Source of the DNA: Tulasnella sp. 424
Taxonomy: Eukaryota > Basidiomycota > Agaricomycetes > Cantharellales > Tulasnellaceae
NCBI GenBank assembly: GCA_019633425.1
Contig: WSUB01000346.1
Location: 1 to 18,919 of the forward strand
Direction: 5' to 3'
DNA: 18,919 nucleotides
The position numbers and the translations under genes are program-made. The notes under the pieces were generated by a model. That model was given only the letters and a program-made list of their open reading frames with translations. It was not told the origin of the DNA and ran no database searches. Below are positions 1 through 8,214 of the stretch, piece by piece. Every line of letters begins with the position of its first letter. The first letter of the stretch is position 1.

Positions 1-781
1 TCCCCGTTGCTCCCGAGCTGGAATTCAGTCGGAATCTGGGAGAACTTGGTGGAGTACGACCACGCCCCCATGTTGCCAGCAGGAGACGGGCCAGTGAGCT
101 GTTCGAGGTTCTTTTTCCCGTCGGGCCCGGTACTCCAACGAAGGGTACGGCCGTACACTGCGCAGAACAGAGCTGGGTCAACAAGATCGAGGACACTGCC
201 GCCCGGGCTGCCCGGGCGGAAGTCCTTTTCCGCATCCGGTGCGTTTTCGAGGACATTGACCGCCTCAAGCAGCTTCGCATTCAGGTCTTCGGATACCAGC
301 TTGTCGGACTCGTAAAGTCTGGCGCCACATGAGGGCTGAGCAGGAGAAGTTAGGGTCAAGTCATTTGAGCACTTGTTCGGGCAAAATAAGAGTGAATGGC
401 ATCGACGTACTAGGATTCCAGTAGGATCGGCGTTCATCTTTGCGTAGTCTCTCAACTCGTCCAAGGCCGTTTCCACTTCCTTTCTTGAGAGGTTTCCCCC
501 CAAATGGGCTGTTGAAGCGCCTCCTCCACCCACTGAGCTCGAATGGTTGGATCCTGAAACTCCGTCCACCAAGAGGGCTTATTTCGCAGAATGTAAGAAA
601 GCTCGTTCATCCTAAGCTCCGTAAGCTGAAGATGCGAGCGATCGTTATGGAGTTTAGCAGTGAGTATTCACCCTGAGCAGGGATGGCTGACCGTCAACGG
701 CAGATCTCCGCCATCGTTGCGGTTGTCAAATTGAGTGAAAGGGAAGGGAAACTGGACATTCGAAATCAAGTTGATAGACAT
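1..781 (-). pseudogene. DUF4246 family gene, copy 1, partial and frameshifted
   Basis: This is the 5' part of a DUF4246 gene; the rest lies beyond the left edge. Reading the minus strand, exon 1 (781-692) begins MSINLISNVQFPFPFT. Exon 2 (about 625-411) begins LTELRMNELSY, with WWTEF further on, and ends in DYAKMNADPTGI. Exon 3 (335-1) begins PSCGARLYESDK and includes YGRTLRW. Each has a counterpart in copy 2 at 3049-4785. Around 500-525, exon 2 carries several small indels against copy 2, net minus one base. They shift the frame and bring a TGA into use soon after. The first intron donor is GTCAGC, where copy 2 has the better GTAAGC. The third exon is still open, so the damage looks recent. 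It is a pseudogene unless the indels are sequencing errors. DUF4246 is a fungal family of unproven function; I recall it as resembling 2-oxoglutarate/iron oxygenases. Confidence 0.8.
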
Positions 782-985
782 TTTATGGCTATAGTAGTGA
801 GGTACGTGTGTCGTGTGTTGCGAAGAACAAGCCAATGTCAGTGGGAGTGAATATATACGACTGGGGAGCGCTTGGCTAGGAGGCATTTCGGCTTTCAAAC
901 TATGCATTTCGGTGAGATACTAACCATAATCAGATGTATTTGCAATACTATATCGTCTTTGGAGAGAGCCGTACAGTGCCATTGA
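710..985 (-). repeat. Duplicated upstream block, copy A
   Basis: This block covers the first exon and the promoter side of DUF4246 copy 1 and is clearly homologous to 4715-4990. Shared stretches include GTTGTCAAAT, CGAAATCAAGTTGATAGACA, a TATATACGAC block, GGCATTT.GGCT.TCAAAC and a final GTCTTTG.AGAGAGC. Similarity fades near 985, which gives a right boundary for the duplication. The two copies are about 4.0 kb apart. Confidence 0.75.
851..858 (-). promoter_or_regulatory. TATA box of DUF4246 copy 1
   Basis: An AT-only TATATA stretch lies about 70 bases upstream of the copy 1 start codon (781, minus strand). It sits in the duplicated upstream block, and its counterpart before copy 2 is at 4841-4848. 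The match between paralogues supports a core promoter, though transcription cannot be seen from sequence. Confidence 0.5.
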
Positions 986-1344
986 ATCGGTTAATCGATG
1001 TAGATCGTTCCTTGGAAGTGAGAGTCTCGTAGGCATCATCACTGCCCAACGAGTGCCTTCAAAGAGCAGTGAAGTTTACGACAACCATATAGCAAAGTCC
1101 TCCATCACTGTTTCAGCAAGTGCCGTCCTTCGGCTGTCAACCGTCCCCTCCGAGTTTCGTCCTAGATCGCTGTGCCATGATCGGCATCATCCGTCGTCCT
1201 ACCATCCTCTAATACTGACGTAATCTTAGTCTTCTCGCCATCAGTGCATCGACAGTGACAAACGAGTCGAAACTGCCCATATTTGACATAAGGGAGTCTG
1301 GGCCGCGGCCCTCGGGATGTCTGTGGCCGAAATGATTTTCCATA
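986..1344. other. Intergenic, no recognisable gene
   Basis: I find no recognisable coding region here. A 91-codon frame on the minus strand (1209-1484) overlaps the end of the unidentified frame at 1345-1974 in another phase. It has no features I can tie to a family. No RNA gene or obvious repeat is visible. Confidence 0.4.
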
Positions 1345-1974
1345 TCAAATAAGAAGATGGGGCAATCTTGACCTATCCCCGCTTGGTAAGGTCGAGGAAC
1401 CTGAAGAAGTATGACGTCGGTACTTGATGGAAATGAGGTATATCCCTGCCGGCGTCCTGACATTGCCGTCCCCATACGTGACAACGTTCGTCAAGATGGG
1501 GGGGAGACTTAGTGGGACGGAAGAGCACATTCCACCAGCTCTTAAGCTTGTTTGATACTCGTTCAGCCGGGAGTGAGGTGACGCATCTCCAGATGAAGGT
1601 GAAAAGGGGAAGGGAAGTCCATTGTTCGTGATATTCACTACTTGCGCGATTGTTGGCCACATGTTTTGTTGCGCAAAACGGAAAGGAAACTTCATGAGCT
1701 CCCAGTGAACATCCTCGCCCTACCAGCGAGCGAGAAGTCGGCTGGACTGGCCGAGATACAAATCTCCCAGGATACGAAGGAGATTTTCGAGAAACACCGG
1801 ATCAGACGCAAAGAACCAATATTGAACGATATTGAAGCTTGACTCGTCAATTTGTGCGTTGATGGAAATCTTACCAGCAGGAGCTGTGTTAGTCTCCAAG
1901 GACTCCGACAGGACCGCGTGGATTACTTTGTGGTCCAGGTCGAGCAGGAAATCCACCTCGGCCCAGGAAAACAA
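1345..1974 (-). pseudogene. Unidentified reading frame with one in-frame TAG
   Basis: On the minus strand, two open stretches (1974-1723 and 1719-1345) lie in the same frame, separated by a single TAG at 1722-1720. Read through, they give about 209 residues. The first half is hydrophobic and acidic (FSWAEVDFLLDLDH, NIVQYWFFASDP, FLENLLRILGDLYLGQ). The second half includes FPFRFAQQNMWPTIAQVVNIT and a Ser/Pro-rich part. The TAG could be a nonsense mutation in a decaying gene, or it could be removed by an intron I cannot place. There is no ATG at the left end, and a GTAAGA donor-like site lies inside the first half. I do not recognise the family. The antisense frame (1642-1842) is less protein-like. 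Confidence 0.35.
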
Positions 1975-2265
1975 TCGAACTCACCAATGGGAACCTCTAG
2001 ATGGCTCACTAAGTATCGAATAGACTTAGTCAGAGTAAACATGTAATCGTTAAATGCTTAGTCAGCATTTCAAAATGGCACAATGTGTTTCGTAACGTGG
2101 GGGGTTTGAGAGAAAGGTCTCGAAAAAGACACGAAAGATCCGGAATAGTAGGTTGGTTGGGAATCCGAGAAAAACACATCGGGATTCCACAACAGGAATG
2201 AAATTCGGATTCCAAAACAACCTCGTTAGTATCCGGACCGGAAATAGAGACCTAATCTCTCGGGT

Positions 2266-2312
2266 CACCAGTCTCGTTTGAGGCGCGAAACCCCCTGACA
2301 ACGAGACTGGTG
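2266..2312. repeat. Perfect inverted repeat, 13-bp arms, 21-nt loop
   Basis: CACCAGTCTCGTT at 2266-2278 is the exact reverse complement of AACGAGACTGGTG at 2300-2312. The loop between them is 21 nt. The arms are mixed in sequence, so a stable hairpin or cruciform is possible. It is too far (over 700 bp) beyond the stop codon at 3049 to be an obvious 3' signal for the minus-strand DUF4246 gene. Confidence 0.85.
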
Positions 2313-2636
2313 CCAGAAAGGAACCTAACAAACAATGGAATCACAGAAGCGCAGAGGAGTGGTGGGGGGGTACTGCGCGACTGTAGAACTGAGGCGAGCG
2401 AGGATGGAGGGGTGAGGCGAGAAGAATGGGGAAGAGCGAAAGAGCAGGAAAAGTTCGCGAAGAAATACCCATTCGGATTCAGATTCAGATTCGAATCCCG
2501 ACTCACGTCTGAAACCTCCACCTCGTCATCGTCAGTTCCGAAGTAGATCGCGACGCGAATAATACTCCGTTCGGATCGAGAGCGCCGCTCTCGGTCCTCA
2601 CGCTCTTAGGTCGTCATATCTCCGCTTAGTCAGCCT

Positions 2637-2685
2637 TAGGTTTCGCCAGCTCCATCAGGCAAGCAGATTCTGCTGGCGAAACCTA
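2637..2685. repeat. Perfect inverted repeat, 14-bp arms, 21-nt loop
   Basis: TAGGTTTCGCCAGC at 2637-2650 is the exact reverse complement of GCTGGCGAAACCTA at 2672-2685, with a 21-nt loop. It differs in sequence from the hairpin at 2266-2312 but has almost the same geometry. Confidence 0.85.
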
Positions 2686-3048
2686 CCACCAAATTTACGA
2701 TGATGGGAGCTTTTCCAAGGCAAGTGTCTAGGTGAAGTCGACATTGAGGTCATAGCTTCGACAAAACGTCCTAGCCACGTTTGATCGACCCTCATCGCGC
2801 ACAGATCTGACGTCACTTACAGCCAAACGTATGGAGGTTGGCTGTATGGCCGGCCTCCGCGTGTCTGCGAAAATCCGCATACATAAACTGGGCGGGGCGA
2901 TTCTCACTATCCACCCCCCTGTCATGCCAATTCTCGATCGAACTGTGCACCCTAGTCAGCCCTTATTAAGACGAGATCACGAAAGGTAAACAATTAAATT
3001 GATATTTCACTGAAAAAAGACCAAGTTACACATTTCGCTTCGATTCTC

Positions 3049-4785
3049 TCAAAGGCTCAGTTTGGTTTCAAAGTGTTGTTCGTTCAAGGCTCTGCTGAAT
3101 CCAGGTTGGTCATTCATCATTTGCTCCCTATAATTTTTCGCCTCCTCCAGAGTCATGGAGTTGCCAAGGGTGGCTTCACCTTCACCCTGGGGCCAATGCG
3201 CTTGCTGCGGAGGGATGTCCGTCGTCGAAGGAATATGATTCTCTGGGTCGACGAGGAAGAAGGCAATCAACTTGCGGTATCCCGGCTTTGTCGGGTCGAC
3301 CAACTTGGACGAAGAGTATTTGAATTGGTATGTGTTCGGGAAGGCCACGCTTCGGCCGGTAGGAGCCTTCATGGCTCCGATGACTTGATTGCTGCCTTCG
3401 CCTCTGTGTCATTTGGTCCACAGCGTGAGCATTGTATCTCCGGGGAAGACCCTCCGATCAACTCACTCTTCTAAACCCCATGTCAGTTTGATACTCTGGG
3501 CGTCGTTTTGCTGGCGTACAGAAGGTCCCAAGCTAACGGGCCTTCGGAATTCCACCTCAGGCTCGGTGACATTATCGGAGTCATAGAAGTGCACGCCAGC
3601 TGCAACAATCCTTTCGTTTGCCCTTCCAACGACGCTCCACGGCCCACCCGGGAACTCAGGATTTTCGGGGGTCTGGGGTTCATGCCGAACGTGAGTCGGA
3701 AGGGTAGTGAAGATCACCGAAAAAGGGACCTACGAGATGAATGCCGGACAACCTAACGCAGACTTGCAACTTCTTCCCTTGGGTTGAGTAGCTGTTATCT
3801 CGCTGAGCGAAGGTTTTCCTAGATCGAGGTGAGTTTCCTTTGAGATTATCCCTTGGCAGCCAAACGCTCACCTTCCCCCCAGCGCATTTAGAGGATGAAG
3901 ATCCGTCAACACCCTATCCCAAAGGATAGAGAACCTCCCGACAAGGGCTTCAATAACGGTGACGAGATCTCTGCCATGTTCTGGATGGACGTTATTGATG
4001 TACCCGAGAGCTTTCGCCGGCTCTCCATTGCTCCCGATCTGGAACTCGGTCGGAATCTGGGAGAATTTGGTGGAGTACGACAACTTCCCCAAGTTTCTAT
4101 CTAGAGAGATGCCAGTGAGCCGTTCGAGAGCCCATTTTCCGTCGGGGCCGGTAGTCCAGCGGAGGGTCCGACCGTTCACGGCGTAGAATAGATCGGGATC
4201 AACAAGGTCAAGGACTACACCATTAGAGCCTGCACGCCAGTCCTTTTCCGCATCCGGTACGTTTTCAAGGAAACTGACCGCGTTGAGTAGCTTCGCATTG
4301 AGTTCTTCGGAGACAAGTTTGTCGGACTGGTAAAGTCTGGCGCCACACGAAGGCTGAGCGGGAAAGTTGAGCACGCCTGTGGACGAAACAGGGGTGCATG
4401 GCATCGACTTACTAAGATTCCAGTAGGATCCGCCCTCATTTTTGCATAGTCCTCTAATTCATCCAAGACCGCTTCCACTTCCCTTTCCGAGAGGTTCCCC
4501 CCGCGTATAGTTTGTTGAAGTGCCTCCTCCGCCCACTGCGCTCGAATGCGCGGATCCTTGAACTCCGTCCACCAGGAAGGCTTGTTTCGGAGAGCGTAAG
4601 AAAGATCGTTCATTCTAAGGTCGATAAGCTAAAGACGCAAGTGGTTGTCGGAGAAGCTTAGTGGTGATTGTTCATTCTCAGATGGGATGGCTTACGGTAG
4701 AAGGTTGATCACCGGCATTGGTGGAGTTGTCAAATGGAGTGAAAGGGGAAGGAAATTGGACGTTCGAAATCAAGTTGATAGACAT
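3049..4785 (-). CDS. DUF4246 family protein, copy 2 (477 aa, six exons)
   Basis: The spliced model uses exons 4785-4696, 4628-4413, 4353-3872, 3818-3734, 3672-3467 and 3403-3049. All introns are GT-AG, 53-67 nt long, and the frame is open (1434 nt). The start MSINLISNVQFP is conserved in copy 1 and lies just below a TATA box. Family-like blocks are RMNDLSYALRNKPSWW (about 35-50), VLDLVDPDLFY with GRTLRW, LGYINNVHPEHG, LWDRVLTDLHP (about 250), QGKKLQV, TPENPEFPGGPW (292-303), FPNTYQF (381-387) and LVDPTKPGYRK (394-404) followed by FFLVDP. From memory, relatives have WHVEG where this copy has WSVVG (Ser304, Val306), and YQH where it has YQF (Phe387). If these are iron ligands of an oxygenase fold, this copy may be inactive. 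It is shorter than the usual roughly 550-650 residues because the linker after LTDLHP is missing. Substrate and role are unknown. Confidence 0.85.
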
Positions 4786-4990
4786 TTGTGGCTCTAGAGT
4801 AGTGAGCTACGTGGGTCGTGCTCTGCAATGAGGGGAAGGGTATATATACGACAGATGAGCGCACATATGGGTGGGCGCTTGGCGACGAGGCATTTTGGCT
4901 ATCAAACAGGACCTTGCCAAAGGAGCTATACCACATGCAGATGCGTTCGCAAGGTTATGCCGTCTTTGAAGAGAGCGATACACCGCCTCG
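4715..4990 (-). repeat. Duplicated upstream block, copy B
   Basis: This is the counterpart of 710-985, covering exon 1 and the promoter region of DUF4246 copy 2. The order of shared words is the same, with a few small insertions; for example, GCGCACATATGGGTG is present only here. It shows that the promoter was duplicated together with the gene. Confidence 0.75.
4841..4848 (-). promoter_or_regulatory. TATA box of DUF4246 copy 2
   Basis: TATATATA lies about 56 bases upstream of the start codon at 4785 on the minus strand, a normal spacing for a fungal TATA promoter. The same element precedes copy 1. Confidence 0.55.
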
Positions 4991-5044
4991 GCGTGTCTCT
5001 CCGGTACCAGGAACCGATGCATTGATCAGTAGATAGCGATGCAG

Positions 5045-5290
5045 CTACTTCCAAATATCACGCACGAGATGAACGATACCTTGTTGAACGATTGCTTTCG
5101 TCTTCTTCCCTTGGACAGAAGTAGCTAGCGTCATGATCTGGGGTGGAGTTCTAGACGGCATGAACTTAAATCCCGGACCAGCATCAACCCACAAACCTGG
5201 ATTTCGATATCGAGCTTCGGATCGAGATTTGACGTGAAGGTTATGGCCACCATGTCGAATGGCACTCAAGAGTGCAGTACTCGCGAACAC
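5045..5290 (-). pseudogene. DUF4246 remnant, third copy (internal fragment)
   Basis: This minus-strand frame ends in SVQGKKTKAIVQQGIVHL, then VRDIW and a stop. It aligns with YSTQGKKLQVCVRLSGIHL of copy 2. At DNA level the two share GCTACT, CCAAGGGAAGAAG and TCATCTCGT in the same order. The upstream part (PGLWVDAGPGFKFMPS then RTPPQ) may be the Pro-rich linker that copy 2 lacks. Nothing of the N-terminal or C-terminal blocks is present, and the fragment stops just before the promoter block of copy 2. I read it as the relic of a third member of the array; it could also be a short independent ORF. Confidence 0.5.
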
Positions 5291-5559
5291 ACAGTTTCCG
5301 GCGGCCGAAAGACAGAAATCACGAACGCGAAGAATCGATCATACCGCTTTGCTGGAGCTTCTTCTCGTCGTTGCCTTATAGAAACGACCTAGTCGATATT
5401 TCTAAGGTATGTCGAAGACTAATGACTAGATTAGGGAGAGGAGGAGCTTCATCCTTTAGACACCGTTGATATTTCACCCATAACATCTTTTCTATCTAGA
5501 CTGTGCTTCGAATGGTGATTCCAACCCGTCTTTGTATTCGTCAACAACCGTTATCCAAG
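5291..5559. other. Intergenic between DUF4246 array and cullin-like gene
   Basis: About 270 bases follow the 3' end of the cullin-like gene (minus strand). No AATAAA and no coding potential are evident. Short frames on the plus strand have no recognisable content. Confidence 0.4.
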
Positions 5560-7578
5560 TTACCACCGAGCCTTTGGAACCAGCATCATGCTCTCGCCCT
5601 CTTCCTCCTTAACCTTGCCCAAAAACCTGTCGAGTCGTCTCCGAACCCCGTGATCCGGTGAGATGCCGCTCATCATGAGTGAATCAGCCACTATCGTCGC
5701 AGTCTGAATCTTAGCTCCCTTTGTTAAGAGACCTTCCTCAGTGCTCTCTCCAGTGTTGACTTCAGAAGGGGTAGTCGAAGCTGAAGCCGGTTTTGGGAGG
5801 GTCTTCGAATCAAGAATGTAGGTAACCGCCCGACTGAGCCTCGACTTTGTGGCAATAGTTGGGTCATAAAGCACAACAGCGCCTTGTCCACTCTCCTCGG
5901 CCTCTCGCGCGGCTGTCTTGGCCGCGGTTGCAGCGCGAACTGCTGCCAGGGACGTCGGGGCAGATCCTCCTCCTTTCCGGGGCATGATCTTCTTCGTTTT
6001 GGGGGCCGAGATTGGGGATTTAGTCTCTCCTGGCGCACTGGTGGGGGATTTGCTTTCTGGCGTCGCATCTTGCGGCGACGACCTCCCGGAATGGCTCTCC
6101 TTTCCGTTGGCCTTTGCGGGGTTGGCTCCGGACACGGGGACCTGAACGGGAATGGAAAGTGCCAGTCCGGTGGAATGATGGTGTCCAGTACTCTTTCCCT
6201 TCCCTTTTCCTTTGCCCTTCCTATCCTCCTCATCCTTCCCACTCGTCCCGACAACCAAGGGGACCGTAATACTTCCTCTCCTCATTTCAGCCTCATCTTC
6301 CACCTTATTTCGCTCCCTTTCTCCAGGCGTCAAAGGGGTTGGAGGTATCGGTGGGCTGCGGGCCCAGACGTCTCTGTGTCCATTTGTATTCCAGTAGGCA
6401 GAATCCAGCAGCGGTTCAGCCACTTCGAGTCGCCAGCTGCGCATAGCCAGAGCGCTGCAAGTGACAATGCGCTCCGTACCGGATGCAGCTTCAGCGCAGA
6501 GTTCGGCGATGCGGCGCAGCTGTTCCAGATACTTCTTTTCTTCTGGGGTTGAACTCTCGTTTGGTGACATCGTGTCTGCGTCGTAACCCCACTTGCGCCA
6601 TTCCGCATGCTTACGAGCCTCAAGCTTCTTAAGGTCTATGCTTCAAGGACAGAGGGGTGAGTAGATTCCCCAAGCAATTGAACACGAGGCAACGGAGACG
6701 CACCTTCCTTGGTTTTCTTCGTTGAAGTAAGGGCCGTGCTGAGAGACTTGTCACGCTTCTGTGGTTTGTTACTGTCCTTTCGATCCGAAATGGTGACAGC
6801 GGCCAGGTCTGAAAACAGAAAGCTTTCGGTCAAAGTTATGGAAGATAGTTCAGACGAGACCCATACCTTTTAGGACGCTCGCCGCCACAACATCCGCAAG
6901 GCTGATCCACCCACAGCCCTCGTCGATAGCGCGCATAATGAAATGTCGATTGAGATAGGCAAAGAGTCGATTGATTTGAGCGGCTCCGGACGAGAAACGT
7001 GTGTACGCCTTGCAATAATATTCGACCAGCGCCAGTTCGTCTCCAAAAGCTTGCTGTGACTGATCCTTGACTTGCGCGCCATGAACGGGAGCTTTTGCCT
7101 TTCCCTTGCGCGCCGAACTCTTGGTCAGAGGAGCTGGGGTTGTGGAGGCAGCGGCCTTGGCATGAAAGTTCGGCAATGGTGCGTTGAGTCGGATTTCGCG
7201 AGCAAGGTCCCGGAAATAGTCGTCGAGAAGACTATAGAGTTCATAGCCAATCATTGCCCGTACGCGCTCGAACTTGTCCATCGAAGCCTCCTTGTCTGGA
7301 TCGAAACCGTCCCTCATGCCCGTTGCTCCCGTCATGCCGAAGCCAGGAACACCAGAGATCCCAGTTCGTGATGCTGTTGCAAAGTTGTAGACCTAAGGAC
7401 GTACACGTGGTTAGCGATGGAGGCTCCCTCTATGCATGAGGTGCGATAGGTCTTTAGGAAGTTGGCAGCGACAGCGTAAGTCTCATCAACAGTTTCGGAA
7501 CTGAACTCGAAGATGATTGCCGGCACATACGTTCCATCGAAGAGCGAATAGCGAGATAACGGTGAAGAAGGCAGCCAT
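5560..7578 (-). CDS. Cullin-like protein with only the N-terminal cullin region
   Basis: Exons are 7578-7531, 7392-6867, 6808-6704 and 6635-5560, giving 584 residues in one open frame. The first exon and start are the least certain; the frame stays open upstream without an ATG. Cullin N-terminal signatures are VYNFATAS (17-24, compare VYNYCTS), FERVRAMIGYELY (57-69), LVEYYCKAYTRFSSG, then INRLFAYLNRH (156-166) and DEG (173-175). The block LAMRSWRLEVAEPL (289-302) resembles LALVTWRD in CUL1. About 110 lysine-rich residues separate DEG from that block, where CUL1 has only a few. From about residue 310 the protein is Pro/Ser/Lys/Thr-rich and of low complexity. No cullin-homology (Rbx1-binding) domain or neddylation lysine region is present. 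True cullins are about 750-800 residues. It may bind an adaptor such as Skp1 without forming a ligase, or it may be a decaying paralogue. It lies head to head with Trm4. Confidence 0.65.
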
Positions 7579-8214
7579 AGACAGGTTGCAGCTGCCCAAG
7601 ACGAAAGAACGGCATTCAACAGTGCGGGCAGTCAAAGGTGGCCTCCTGCAACCTCGGAGATTGGCAAGAATCGATTGCGAACCGGTCAAGGAGTACGATG
7701 GTTCTCGAGACTCGGTGGAAACGTCATCCAGGAAAAGGAGGGAGGTGGTAAAAGAGGAAATGGAGGGGAGTTTCAGCTAGGTAAAGACTCACGACGGTAT
7801 AGATGCTCGAGTGTTGCGCGACAGGTAATATTGGTGCCCTATTGTCTGGCTGAGGGCCTGGTACTGGGTCTCGCATAATGTAGTTAAGAGATGGGAGGAT
7901 GTAGCTCCATGTCGCTGAAACTAGAACCCGACAGCAAAGCCCAGTCAGAATTTGAATACCTTGGTTCGAGGAGAGGAGTGCTCACCTGTACTCATGTCGC
8001 TTCCACTTGCGCTGTTCTCCGCCTTCTTGTGTCCTGCCATCGCCATGGCAATCGAGTGCATGATGGCCGAGTGTCGCTGGGTGTGTGTGGTCGGTGCTCT
8101 GACAGAGGAGACTTTGGAGATTTTCGTTTGTGTGTGGGACTTCGGTCACTCGGTTCCCTGAGATCCGTCAAACCAGATCTCTTGACTCTCTCCCGCCCAG
8201 CACTCTCTATCACC
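7579..8214. promoter_or_regulatory. Divergent promoter region, cullin-like / Trm4
   Basis: About 640 bases separate the two divergent start codons and should hold both promoters and 5' leaders. The part next to 7578 is open in the frame of the cullin-like gene for another 190 bases or so and could include a missed first exon. No clear TATA box is seen. The bases just before 8215 (TCACC before ATG) are a good context for starting translation of Trm4. Confidence 0.4.

Larger units (their letters stand above)
2050..3048. other. Intergenic with two hairpins, no gene seen
   Basis: About 1 kb lies between the unidentified frame and the 3' end of DUF4246 copy 2. The short open frames here are low in complexity or overlap on both strands, and none looks like a known protein. 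The notable content is the pair of perfect hairpins (2266-2312 and 2637-2685), annotated separately, and some repeated ATTCGGATTC words (2203 and 2471). This may be the remains of a mobile element, but no transposase or clear termini are visible. Confidence 0.4.

Noticed and set aside
1642..1842. 66-codon plus-strand frame
   Set aside because: It is antisense to the unidentified minus-strand frame and has no recognisable features; only one strand is likely to be real.
2488..2498. GATTCGAATCC, resembling a tRNA B box
   Set aside because: No matching A box, acceptor stem or cloverleaf can be built around it; it lies in a run of ATTCGGATTC-like words.
5884..6552. 222-codon open frame on the plus strand
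   Set aside because: It is antisense to the last exon of the cullin-like gene, which is in frame with recognisable cullin sequence. Its content (Leu/Ser/Gly/Arg-rich) is typical of an antisense shadow.
7891..8214. Possible 108-residue N-terminal extension of Trm4
   Set aside because: The frame is open, but the extension has no similarity to the family, while the ATG at 8215 has a good context and a basic start typical of Trm4.
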